From contig CAJTDE010000008.1 of assembly GCA_910574835.1 (NCBI GenBank), forward strand, positions 112,603 through 176,602: a stretch of 64,000 nt of DNA, given 5' to 3'. Both the position numbers and the translations under genes were made by a program. Below are positions 18,442 to 26,445 of this stretch, piece by piece (position 1 is the first letter of the stretch; every line of letters starts with the position of its first letter). The stretch comes from Clostridia bacterium. Its GTDB lineage: Bacteria > Bacillota > Clostridia > Lachnospirales > Lachnospiraceae. Under the pieces are notes generated by a model that searched no databases, was not told the origin of the DNA, and saw only the letters and a program-made list of their open reading frames with translations.

Positions 18442-19980
18442 TTGGCGAAGATTTTATTGGAAATGAAAAGCATCACCAAAACATTCCCGGGCGTCAAAGC
18501 GCTTGATAACGTCAATCTAAAGGTGGAAGAGGGCGAGGTCCACGCCCTGGTAGGGGAAAACGGCGCCGGAAAGTCCACGCTTATGAATGTCTTAAGCGGC
18601 ATTTACCCTTATGGAACCTACGAGGGAGACATTATTTACAACGGAGAAGTCTGTAAGTTCGGAAAGATTAAGGACAGCGAAGAAAAAGGCATTGTCATCA
18701 TTCATCAGGAATTGGCACTCATCCCCTATATGACCATCGGGGAAAATATGTTCCTTGGAAATGAGCGCGGAAAAAAGGCGGCCATTGACTGGAGCGAAAC
18801 CTACGGACAGGCGGACAAATATCTGCGCCAGGTAGGTCTTAAGGAATCCTCACGGACCTTGATCAAAGACATCGGCGTAGGAAAGCAGCAGCTTGTGGAG
18901 ATTGCAAAGGCACTGGCAAAGCATGCAAAGCTGCTGATATTAGATGAGCCTACGGCCTCCTTAAACGAATCGGATTCCCAGGCGCTTCTGGATCTGATGC
19001 TGGAGTTTAAGAAGCAGGGTATGACTTCGATTATTATCTCTCATAAGCTGAATGAGATTTCTTATGTAGCAGATAAAATAACGGTGATCCGGGACGGCTC
19101 CACCATTGAGACACTTGACAAGGCGGTGGACAATATCAGCGAGGACCGGATCATCAAGGGAATGGTGGGCCGGGATCTGACAGACCGTTTCCCAAAGAGA
19201 ACGGAAAAGCATATTGGAGATATCAATCTGGAGGTTAAGGACTGGACGGTGTACCATCCTCTCTATACTGAGCGCAAGGTGGTGGACAGCGTGTCCATGA
19301 ATGTGCGCAAGGGCGAGGTGGTGGGAATCTCCGGCCTTATGGGCGCCGGACGGACAGAGCTTGCCATGAGCATTTTCGGAAAGAGCTATGGAACTAATAT
19401 TTCCGGAACCCTTAAGATTGCGGGGCAAGAGGTGGAGCTTAAAAATGTCCGCGACGCCATTAAGCGGAAATTGGCCTATGTGACCGAGGACCGCAAGGGC
19501 AACGGCCTGATTCTCTCCAATCCCATTAAAATAAATACCACACTGGCCAATCTGAACAGTATCAGCGCCCGGGGCGTCATTGACAAGGATAAGGAATACC
19601 AGATTGCTGTGGAGTACAAGGAAAAGCTGAACACCAAATGTCCGACGGTAGAGCAGAATGTAGGAAACCTAAGCGGCGGCAATCAGCAGAAGGTTCTGCT
19701 GGCGAAGTGGATGTTTGCGGACCCGGATGTTCTGATTCTTGATGAGCCTACCAGGGGTATCGACGTAGGCGCCAAATATGAGATTTACTGCATTATCAAC
19801 AGTCTGGTGGCGGAGGGAAAATCCGTAATTATGATTTCCTCCGAGCTTCCGGAGGTTCTCGGCATGTGCGACCGCATTTACGTGATGAATGAAGGTAAAA
19901 TGGTAGGCGAGCTTGAGGCGGAGGAAGCGACGCAGGAGCGGATTATGGCCCAGATTTTAAAGTCAAGTAAAGGAGAATAG
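18442..19980 (+). CDS. mmsA: Multiple-monosaccharide ABC transporter, double ATPase
   Basis: A 512-residue sugar importer ATPase with two nucleotide-binding domains, as in XylG, GguA and MmsA. Domain 1 has Walker [10 protein letters not shown], a signature region [15 protein letters not shown] and Walker [11 protein letters not shown]. Domain 2 has a degenerate Walker A ([10 protein letters not shown]), [14 protein letters not shown] and LILDEPTRG. Energizes uptake at the membrane face. The start is TTG at 18442, preceded by AGGGGG at good spacing; the next ATG (18463) has no ribosome binding site. It follows chvE and is 5 bases before the permease gene. Confidence 0.92.
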   Translation: MAKILLEMKSITKTFPGVKALDNVNLKVEEGEVHALVGENGAGKSTLMNVLSGIYPYGTYEGDIIYNGEVCKFGKIKDSEEKGIVIIHQELALIPYMTIGENMFLGNERGKKAAIDWSETYGQADKYLRQVGLKESSRTLIKDIGVGKQQLVEIAKALAKHAKLLILDEPTASLNESDSQALLDLMLEFKKQGMTSIIISHKLNEISYVADKITVIRDGSTIETLDKAVDNISEDRIIKGMVGRDLTDRFPKRTEKHIGDINLEVKDWTVYHPLYTERKVVDSVSMNVRKGEVVGISGLMGAGRTELAMSIFGKSYGTNISGTLKIAGQEVELKNVRDAIKRKLAYVTEDRKGNGLILSNPIKINTTLANLNSISARGVIDKDKEYQIAVEYKEKLNTKCPTVEQNVGNLSGGNQQKVLLAKWMFADPDVLILDEPTRGIDVGAKYEIYCIINSLVAEGKSVIMISSELPEVLGMCDRIYVMNEGKMVGELEAEEATQERIMAQILKSSKGE

Positions 19981-19985
19981 ACATT

Positions 19986-21161
19986 ATGGATAAAGCAAAT
20001 ATGAAAGCCGTCCTTCAAAAATATACCATGATTATTGTACTCGTCCTGGTGACACTGTTTTTTACCTGGAAAACAGGGGGTAAGATTCTGCTTGCCCAGA
20101 ATATTTCCAATCTGATTTCCCAGAATGCTTACGTGTTTGTGCTGGCAACCGGTATGCTGCTCTGCATCCTTACAGGCGGCAACATCGACCTTTCCGTGGG
20201 ATCTGTTGTCTGCTTTGTAGGCGCGGTGGGCGCTGTGCTGATGGAGAACTTTAAAATGAATATGGGCGTAGCCGTGATTGCTATGTTAGTCATCGGAACG
20301 CTGATCGGCGCATGGCAGGGCTACTGGATCGCATTTGTGCGGATTCCTCCCTTTATCACCACACTTTCCGGTATGCTTGTATTCCGCGGCTTGTCCAATG
20401 TGGTCCTGAACGGACTGACCGTATCCCTAAATTCCGAAGCCTTTATCAAAATCTTCGGCGGCGGCGCCAACTGCTTTGTACCGGATTTCTTCGGAGTGGA
20501 GGGCTTTAATCTGACCTGTATGCTGGCAGGTGTTCTTGCTGCTGCCATTTATATACTGCTCCAGGTGAAGGGGCGTATGAGTCGGGTGAAGAAGGGCTAT
20601 GAGGTAGATCCAATTTCCGGTATGCTTGTTAAGACCGTTCTGATTTCGGTTGTAATCCTGGTATTTGCCTACAAGCTGTCCCGGTACAAGGGTATTCCCT
20701 CCGCGCTTTTGTGGGTGCTGATTGTGGTTCTTGTTTATGGCTACATAACCTCCAATACCACAACAGGACGTTACTTCTATGCGGTGGGAGGAAATGAGAA
20801 GGCCACAAAGCTTTCCGGTATCAATACGGATAAGGTTTACTTTATCGCTTACCTGAACATGGGCTTTTTGTCCGCTCTGGCCGGTATGCTGACCATCGCC
20901 CGTATGACCTCTGCGCAGCCGACTTATGGGCAGAACTATGAGATGGATGCGATTGGTTCCTGCTTTATCGGCGGCGCTTCCGCTTACGGCGGCGTGGGAA
21001 CCGTTCCCGGAGTTATTGTAGGCGCTATTCTTATGGGCGTTATTAATTTGGGCATGAGCATCATGGGTGTGGATGCCAACTATCAGAGAGTGGTAAAAGG
21101 GCTTGTGCTTCTGGCAGCAGTTATTTTTGATGTGGTTTCCAAGAGGGAAGCGCAGAAATAG
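19986..21161 (+). CDS. mmsB: Multiple-monosaccharide ABC transporter, permease
   Basis: A 391-residue membrane protein of the ribose/xylose-type permease family (GguB/MmsB/XylH). It has about ten hydrophobic segments, GGNIDLSVGSVVCFVGAVGA near residue 65, and the family loop IGSCFIGGASAYGGVGTVPG near 325. Translocates monosaccharides with the preceding ATPase and the ChvE-like receptor. AGGAG precedes the start, and the gene is 5 bases after the ATPase stop. Confidence 0.92.
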   Translation: MDKANMKAVLQKYTMIIVLVLVTLFFTWKTGGKILLAQNISNLISQNAYVFVLATGMLLCILTGGNIDLSVGSVVCFVGAVGAVLMENFKMNMGVAVIAMLVIGTLIGAWQGYWIAFVRIPPFITTLSGMLVFRGLSNVVLNGLTVSLNSEAFIKIFGGGANCFVPDFFGVEGFNLTCMLAGVLAAAIYILLQVKGRMSRVKKGYEVDPISGMLVKTVLISVVILVFAYKLSRYKGIPSALLWVLIVVLVYGYITSNTTTGRYFYAVGGNEKATKLSGINTDKVYFIAYLNMGFLSALAGMLTIARMTSAQPTYGQNYEMDAIGSCFIGGASAYGGVGTVPGVIVGAILMGVINLGMSIMGVDANYQRVVKGLVLLAAVIFDVVSKREAQK

Positions 21162-21275
21162 AGAGTAAAGGTAAAAAACAGGGATAAGAAGTAAAGATAA
21201 AAAGGTGCGGGATAATTCGTGGTAAAGCAAACAAATACTTGCGTTTCCTCTGACCGGGTGATACTATAAATTCAG

Positions 21276-21296
21276 TTAGTTTAATAGGTGAACTAA
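21276..21296 (+). promoter_or_regulatory. XylR-type operator before the DUF4867 gene
   Basis: TTAGTT-TAATAGGTG-AACTAA is a perfect 6-9-6 palindrome, the best match in the window to a ROK-family XylR operator. It is 22 bases before the start codon at 21318, close enough to block transcription. It implies a separate XylR-controlled promoter for the downstream sugar genes. Confidence 0.6.
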
Positions 21297-21317
21297 ATGA
21301 CTGAAAGGAGAACCGCA

Positions 21318-21935
21318 ATGCAGATTAAGAAAGTAACTGACAAAGAATTTCAGAAATACGGAAGAGTATTGGATGTAAAGGCGCCGGATTTGCTGAAGCG
21401 TCTGGAGGGAACGCCGATGCCCCAGGATGTGGTTTACGTGGCGTCTGCCCCGGAGCTTGAGGCGTGTGAGGAATTTGATGCGTTGGAGAACAGCATATTC
21501 GGAGGGATGCCGATTCAGGTTGGTTATTGCAACGGAAACAATCATACACTGAACGCTGTGGAATATCACCGCAATTCAGAGATCAACATCCCTTTGACCG
21601 GAGCAGTTTTAATCGTAGGCATGCAGCAGGATGTGGAAGCAGATTTTACATATGATACCTCTAAGATGGAGGCTTTTGAGGCTCCGGCCGGCTGTGTGGT
21701 AGAGCTTTACGCCACCACCCTTCACTATGCGCCGTGCAATCTGAAGGAAGAGGGCTTCCGGGTTGTGATTATTCTTCCCAAGGGAACGAACACAGAGCCG
21801 CCTGTGCTGACAGGAAAATCTGCGGAAGAAAAGCTGATGACTGCAAGAAACAAGTGGCTGATTGCCCACGAGGAATCAGGCCTGGGCGCAGACGGGGCCT
21901 TTGTGGGACTTAAGGGCGAGAATTTAAAATTGTAA
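21318..21935 (+). CDS. DUF4867 family protein
   Basis: A 205-residue cytoplasmic protein that I recognise as the DUF4867 family. No biochemical role is known to me. Visible features are a cupin-like core with VEYHRNSEINIPLTGAVLIV, ALFEAPAG-like AFEAPAGCVVELY and TTLHYAPCN, containing possible metal-binding His/Glu residues. The start at 21318 has AGGAG upstream. It sits between a monosaccharide ABC transporter and a FucI-like isomerase plus xylulokinase, behind a XylR-type palindrome, suggesting a role in pentose handling such as a mutarotase or isomerase helper. That is inference only. Confidence 0.75.
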   Translation: MQIKKVTDKEFQKYGRVLDVKAPDLLKRLEGTPMPQDVVYVASAPELEACEEFDALENSIFGGMPIQVGYCNGNNHTLNAVEYHRNSEINIPLTGAVLIVGMQQDVEADFTYDTSKMEAFEAPAGCVVELYATTLHYAPCNLKEEGFRVVIILPKGTNTEPPVLTGKSAEEKLMTARNKWLIAHEESGLGADGAFVGLKGENLKL

Positions 21936-21969
21936 TTGAAACTAAAAACGGAACTGGAACAGACCGGCT

Positions 21970-22207
21970 GGTAAAGTCGCAAAGGCGCACGAGAGGAACT
22001 TTTATGAGGCCCTTTCGAATAAAAGCTTCTCTCATAACAGGTGTGCCGAAGCGACTTTACCCTTTAGAGCCATCGCGCGGCGATTATACTGGTAAAGTCG
22101 CAAAGGCGCACGAGAGGAACTTTCATGAGTGCCTTTTCGAATGAAAGTTTCTCTCATAACAAGTGTGCCGAAGTGACTTTACCCTTTAGAGCTGTCGCGC
22201 AGCGACT
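21970..22207 (+). repeat. Hairpin leader repeat, locus B (two tandem copies)
   Basis: Copies span 21970-22085 and 22091-22207, same orientation as locus A and the downstream gene. The second copy has ACTTTCAT paired with ATGAAAGT where locus A has ACTTTTAT with ATAAAAGT, and GGCGCAC with GTGTGCC where locus A has GACGCAC with GTGCGTC. These paired changes support selection on the hairpin. The first copy has lost a base at ATGAG(T)GCCC, shifting the internal reading frame. The second copy ends six bases before the AGGAGG of the isomerase gene. Confidence 0.9.
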
Positions 22208-22214
22208 GGAATAG
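22125..22214 (+). CDS. Possible 29-residue leader peptide in the second repeat copy
   Basis: ATG after GAGAGGAAC opens a 29-codon frame starting MSAFSNESFS and ending RAVAQRLE. The TAG (22212-22214) overlaps AGGAGG (22213-22218) of the isomerase gene exactly as at 197-199. The length is identical to the locus A frame. Several substitutions preserve stem pairing and change residues, so conservation may be structural. Expression is not demonstrated. Confidence 0.35.
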   Translation: MSAFSNESFSHNKCAEVTLPFRAVAQRLE

Positions 22215-22224
22215 GAGGAAAAAG

Positions 22225-23709
22225 ATGATTAATATTCCATCAGTAAAAGTAGGAATTGTAGCAGTGAGCAGAGACTGTTTTCCGGAGTCTTTGTCCGTAA
22301 ACCGCAGAAAAGCTCTGGTAAAAGCTTATGAAGAGAAATACGAAGCCGCAGACATTTACGAATGTCCCATCTGCATCGTGGAGAGCGAGATACATATGGT
22401 TCAGGCCCTTGAGGATGTAAAGAAGGCCGGCTGTGACGCACTGGTAGTTTATTTAGGCAATTTCGGACCGGAGATTTCCGAAACCCTTCTGGCAAAGCAT
22501 TTTGACGGCCCTGTAATGTTCGTGGCGGCAGCCGAGGAATCAGGCGACTCCTTGATCCAGGGCCGGGGCGACGCATACTGCGGTATGCTGAACGCAAGCT
22601 ACAACTTGAAGCTTCGCAACGTCCGCGCCTACATTCCCGAGTACCCGGTGGGAACCGCCGAGGAATGTGCCGACATGATCCATGAATTTCTGCCCATTGC
22701 CCGTGCCATTACAGGGTTAAGCAGTCTCAAGATCATCAGCTTCGGACCAAGACCTTTGAACTTCCTGGCCTGCAATGCGCCTATCAAACAGCTCTATAAC
22801 CTGGGTGTGGAGATTGAAGAAAACTCCGAACTGGATCTCTTTGAAGCTTTCAATAAGCATGCGGACGATCCCAGGATTCCTGACGTGGTAAAGGATATGG
22901 AAGAGGAATTGGGAGAAGGCAACCAGAAGCCCCAGATTCTGTCCAAGCTTGCTCAATATGAATTAACTCTGCTTGACTGGGTGGAAGAGCACAAGGGCTA
23001 TCGGAAGTACGTTGCCATTGCAGGAAAATGCTGGCCTGCCTTCCAGACCCAATTTGGCTTTGTTCCCTGTTATGTAAACAGCCGCCTCACCGGACGGGGC
23101 ATCCCCGTATCCTGCGAGGTAGATATCTACGGAGCCCTCAGCGAGTTTATCGGAACTTGTGTAAGCCAGGATGCGGTGACCCTGCTTGACATTAACAATA
23201 CGGTTCCGGCTGATATTTACAAGGAAGAGATCGCACCCAAGTACGATTATACACACAAGGATACCTTTATGGGCTTCCACTGCGGCAATACCTGCTCCAA
23301 GAAGCTGTCCTCCTGCTCCATGAAATATCAGCTTATTATGGCCAGAAGTCTGCCGGAGGAAGTGACCCAGGGAACCTTAGAGGGCGATATTGTGCCCGGC
23401 GACATTACGTTCTTCCGCCTGCAGAGCACGGCAGACTGCAAGCTGCGCGCTTACGTGGCGCAGGGAGAGGTTCTTCCCGTTGCAACACGTTCCTTCGGAG
23501 CGATCGGAATCTTTGCCATCCCGGAGATGGGACGCTTCTACCGTCATGTGCTGATCGAGGGCAATTATCCCCATCACGGCGCCGTGGCATTCGGTCATTA
23601 TGGCAAGGCATTGTTTGAGGTGTTCAAATATCTGGGCGTAGAGCCGGAGGAGCTGGGCTTCAATCAGCCCAAGGGAATGCTCTATAAGACGGAGAATCCC
23701 TTTGGATAA
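22225..23709 (+). CDS. L-fucose/L-arabinose isomerase family protein
   Basis: A 494-residue ketol isomerase of the FucI/AraA fold. The N-terminal substrate-binding domains contain VGIVAVSRDCFPESL and DALVVYLGNFGPE. The C-terminal half holds probable metal ligands corresponding to FucI: Glu in SCEVDIYGALSEFIG, Asp in TLLDINNT and His in NYPHHGAVAFG. The usual FucI is about 590 residues, so this is a shorter lineage. The genes around it are a xylulokinase and a multi-sugar transporter, so it may make D-xylulose (from D-xylose or D-arabitol-like aldoses) or L-ribulose. AGGAGG precedes the start, and the hairpin repeat forms its leader. Confidence 0.83.
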   Translation: MINIPSVKVGIVAVSRDCFPESLSVNRRKALVKAYEEKYEAADIYECPICIVESEIHMVQALEDVKKAGCDALVVYLGNFGPEISETLLAKHFDGPVMFVAAAEESGDSLIQGRGDAYCGMLNASYNLKLRNVRAYIPEYPVGTAEECADMIHEFLPIARAITGLSSLKIISFGPRPLNFLACNAPIKQLYNLGVEIEENSELDLFEAFNKHADDPRIPDVVKDMEEELGEGNQKPQILSKLAQYELTLLDWVEEHKGYRKYVAIAGKCWPAFQTQFGFVPCYVNSRLTGRGIPVSCEVDIYGALSEFIGTCVSQDAVTLLDINNTVPADIYKEEIAPKYDYTHKDTFMGFHCGNTCSKKLSSCSMKYQLIMARSLPEEVTQGTLEGDIVPGDITFFRLQSTADCKLRAYVAQGEVLPVATRSFGAIGIFAIPEMGRFYRHVLIEGNYPHHGAVAFGHYGKALFEVFKYLGVEPEELGFNQPKGMLYKTENPFG

Positions 23710-23751
23710 AATAGGAAATCCGCTTCCAAGTACATAGGGAACGAAAATTCA

Positions 23752-23775
23752 GCCTGCCCCTTTTCAGGGGCAGGC
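23752..23775 (+). terminator. Intercistronic hairpin before xylB
   Basis: GCCTGCCCC-TTTTCA-GGGGCAGGC is a perfect 9-bp stem without a T tract. It probably protects the upstream mRNA end or attenuates into xylB. Confidence 0.5.
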
Positions 23776-23832
23776 ATTGTGGGATAATTATAAGAAACCG
23801 GAAAATAGTACGGAACTGAAATGGAGGTTTAT

Positions 23833-25305
23833 ATGTTATATATAGGAATTGATCTGGGAACCTCAGCGGTGAAGCTGCTGCTGATGGACGGCGCAGGAAA
23901 GATTCAAAAAATCGTATCCAGGGAATACCCTCTGTATTTCCCAAACCCGGGCTGGTCCGAACAGAATCCGGAAGACTGGTACACAGAGGCCATAGAAGGC
24001 TTAAAGGAGCTTACTGCGGACTGTGACAAATCCCAGGTGGCCGGAATCAGCTTCGGCGGGCAGATGCACGGCCTTGTAATTCTCGACAGAGACGATCAGG
24101 TAATACGCCCAGCCATACTATGGAACGACGGAAGAACCACCAAGGAGACAGATTATCTCAATCAGGAGATTGGAAAGGATAAGCTGTCCGAATACACGGC
24201 CAACATAGCCTTCGCAGGCTTTACCGCGCCCAAGGTGCTGTGGGTGAAAAATCAGGAGCCGGAGAACTTTGCCAGAATAGAAAAGCTGATGCTGCCCAAG
24301 GACTATCTTGCCTACCGCTTGTCCGGGACCTTCTGTACCGATGTGTCGGATGCTTCCGGTATGCTGCTCTTTGATGTAAAGAACAAATGCTGGTCCAAAG
24401 AAATGATGGATATCTGCGGTGTAAAGGAGAGGCAGCTTCCGAAGATTTTTGAAAGCTATGAGGCGGTGGGAACCTTAAAGCCGGAGCTTGCGGCGGAGCT
24501 TGGCCTTTCGGAAACGGTAAAGATCGCGGCCGGAGCCGGAGACAATGCCGCTGCCGCTGTGGGAACAGGAACCGTAGGGGACGGAAGCTGCAATATTTCC
24601 CTGGGAACCTCGGGAACCATATTTATTTCCAGTGAAAAATTCGGTGTGGATGCTCACAATGCGCTCCATTCCTTTGCTCATGCGGACGGCCATTTTCATT
24701 TGATGGGCTGCATGCTGAGCGCTGCTTCCTGCAATAAGTGGTGGATGGATGAGATCCTTAAGACTAAAGATTACGCAGGAGAGCAGACAGGCATTAAAGA
24801 GCTTGGTAAAAATAATGTATTTTTCCTGCCCTACCTGATGGGCGAGCGCAGTCCTCACAATAATCCCAATGCAAGGGGAACCTTTATGGGAATGACGATG
24901 GATACGACGAGAGAGGATATGACCCAGGCGGTTTTGGAAGGTGTGGCTTTTGCCCTGCGGGATTCCTTTGAGGTGGCAAAGTCTCTTGGGATTCAAATTG
25001 ACCGTACCAAGATCTGCGGCGGCGGCGCCAAGAGTTCACTGTGGCGGCAGATGATTGCGGATATCTTTAACATTAAGGTGGACATTCCCGAGAGTGAGGA
25101 GGGACCGGCTATGGGCGGCGCCATGCTGGCGGCTGTGGCCTGCGGCGAGTATGCAAGTGTGGAAGAGGCGGCTGAACGAATCGTAAAGATCGTGGATACG
25201 GTAGAACCCATCCCGGAGAATGCGGCACGTTACGAGAAGCAGTATCAGAAGTTCCGCCGGATTTATCCGGCGGTGAAGGAATTGTTTGATGTGATACGGC
25301 CATAA
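23833..25305 (+). CDS. xylB: Xylulokinase
   Basis: FGGY family kinase of 490 residues phosphorylating D-xylulose with ATP. The N-terminal phosphate loop is YIGIDLGTSAVKLLLMD; ISFGGQMHGLVILD and ILWNDGRT carry the conserved QMHG and WND sugar-binding motifs with the catalytic Asp (VSDASGMLLFDV region, GAGDNAAAAVG). The C-terminal ATP-binding segment CGGGAKSSLWRQMIADIFN is typical of xylulokinases. The start at 23833 has GGAGG five bases upstream. Last gene of the pentose operon, followed by a terminator. Confidence 0.92.
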   Translation: MLYIGIDLGTSAVKLLLMDGAGKIQKIVSREYPLYFPNPGWSEQNPEDWYTEAIEGLKELTADCDKSQVAGISFGGQMHGLVILDRDDQVIRPAILWNDGRTTKETDYLNQEIGKDKLSEYTANIAFAGFTAPKVLWVKNQEPENFARIEKLMLPKDYLAYRLSGTFCTDVSDASGMLLFDVKNKCWSKEMMDICGVKERQLPKIFESYEAVGTLKPELAAELGLSETVKIAAGAGDNAAAAVGTGTVGDGSCNISLGTSGTIFISSEKFGVDAHNALHSFAHADGHFHLMGCMLSAASCNKWWMDEILKTKDYAGEQTGIKELGKNNVFFLPYLMGERSPHNNPNARGTFMGMTMDTTREDMTQAVLEGVAFALRDSFEVAKSLGIQIDRTKICGGGAKSSLWRQMIADIFNIKVDIPESEEGPAMGGAMLAAVACGEYASVEEAAERIVKIVDTVEPIPENAARYEKQYQKFRRIYPAVKELFDVIRP

Positions 25306-25346
25306 GCAGTGACTGCGGGCAAACGATAAGAAGACATCATTTTTAT

Positions 25347-25388
25347 GGGATCATTCTGATTATATATTTGGAATGATCCCTTCTTTTT
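25347..25388 (+). terminator. Intrinsic terminator after xylB
   Basis: GGGATCATTC and GAATGATCCC form a perfect 10-bp stem followed by TTCTTTTT. Confidence 0.85.
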
Positions 25389-25555
25389 GCAAAACTGGAC
25401 TGGTTTAAAAATAGATTACTGGATATTTTGTAAAGACCAGATTTGGAATATAATGTGAGAAATCAAAAGCAGCCAGATATAATTGGGGCTGCAGATGGTG
25501 TTTATACAAGTACACGGCAAGAATTATTGCAGAACTGGAACAGGAGGCTCATATT

Positions 25556-26092
25556 ATGAAATCAAGTCTGAAAAAAATTGTAACGGCAGCACTGCTAGCG
25601 GCATTTGCCTGTGTGGCAACCATGTCCATCCGCATCCCTACCCCCGGAACAGGGGGATACATCCACCCGGGAGATGCAATTGTGATACTCTCCGGTGTGA
25701 TTCTCGGACCATCCTGGGGACTGCTGGCAGCAGGAATCGGTTCGGCTATGGCGGATATGATAGGAGGCTATTTTATTTATGTGCCCATTACTTTTGTTAT
25801 TAAGGGGGCTGTTGCATTTGCGGCGGGGATGATTTACCGTAATATGGACAAGACGTCCAAAAGCCGTTATGCTGCCGTTGTTCTGGGCGGAATTGCAGAT
25901 ATGGCGCTGGTGGCGGGAGGCTATTTTCTCTGTGAATGTCCTTTGTACGGCATATCGGCGGCAGCGGCCAGCGTGCCGGCCAATATCATTCAGGGAATCG
26001 GAGGCTTGGTGATAAGTATCGTGTTGTACCCGATTTTGATTGCGGTTCCGGACATTCGGCGGATTGCACAGGAGGCCAGAGCGCGGGCATAA
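25556..26092 (+). CDS. ECF transporter S component
   Basis: A 178-residue integral membrane protein of the vitamin-type energy-coupling-factor S components, with about five to six membrane helices. The N-terminus LKKIVTAALLAAFACVATM carries the Ala-rich first helix that docks to EcfT. GGYIHPGDAIVILSGVILGP and GSAMADMIGGYFIYVPITF resemble the PanT/HmpT-like group (pantothenate or hydroxymethylpyrimidine type). The substrate is uncertain. The shared EcfAA'T module must be encoded elsewhere. CAGGAGG precedes the start. A TATAAT box lies at 25449-25454. Confidence 0.85.
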   Translation: MKSSLKKIVTAALLAAFACVATMSIRIPTPGTGGYIHPGDAIVILSGVILGPSWGLLAAGIGSAMADMIGGYFIYVPITFVIKGAVAFAAGMIYRNMDKTSKSRYAAVVLGGIADMALVAGGYFLCECPLYGISAAAASVPANIIQGIGGLVISIVLYPILIAVPDIRRIAQEARARA

Positions 26093-26151
26093 AAATACCT
26101 CTTTTCACCTTCGGAAAAAAATGATACAATGAATCCGGTAATATAGACCGG

Positions 26152-26331
26152 CAGAGGATAATCCTAGAGACTTTCCGGAAGCAGTGACGGGAAGCGCCGA
26201 AGAAGCAAATGGGGAGGCGGATCGGCTTTCCCGTGGAAACTGACAGGCAAAAGAAAGGTTATCCGACGGAACTCTGGAGAGAGCGGTAAGACCGCCGCCT
26301 ACGTGGCTATAACCAACTGGTAAAAGGACAG
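26152..26331 (+). promoter_or_regulatory. Glycine riboswitch (singlet type with ghost second aptamer)
   Basis: The first aptamer is well conserved: GCGCCGAAGAAGCAAA and CTGACAGGCAAAAGAA match glycine riboswitch core elements, and GGATAA (about 26156) pairs with TTATCC (about 26260) as P1. Next comes GGAACTCTGGAGAGAGCGG, ending with AAAAGGACAGAG, the outer P1 strands of a second aptamer. The interior is too short (about 60 bases) and lacks the core motifs. This matches single-aptamer glycine riboswitches followed by a ghost aptamer. An intrinsic terminator follows at once, so glycine probably switches transcription of the downstream dehydrogenase-like gene. Confidence 0.85.
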
Positions 26332-26367
26332 AGAGACAGATGCTTTCGTGCATTTGTCTCTTTTTTT
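26332..26367 (+). terminator. Riboswitch expression-platform terminator
   Basis: AGAGACAGATGC, loop TTTC, GTGCATTTGTCTCT, then seven T bases. Its 5' strand overlaps the last bases of the ghost-aptamer P1 (GGACAGAG), so folding of one can exclude the other. Confidence 0.85.
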
Positions 26368-26410
26368 ATAGCTATGCGCCGGACGGCTAGAAAATACGCA
26401 CAGAGCTTCC

Positions 26411-26424
26411 TCAAAGCGCTTTGA
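26411..26424 (+). promoter_or_regulatory. Possible cre-like palindrome before the saccharopine-dehydrogenase-like gene
   Basis: TCAAAGCGCTTTGA is a perfect 14-base palindrome with the AAAGCGCTTT core of CcpA sites (consensus ends TG/CA are swapped here). It lies 21 bases before the start codon. Confidence 0.3.
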
Positions 26425-26445
26425 AAGAAAGAAGGGTAAAAGGCT

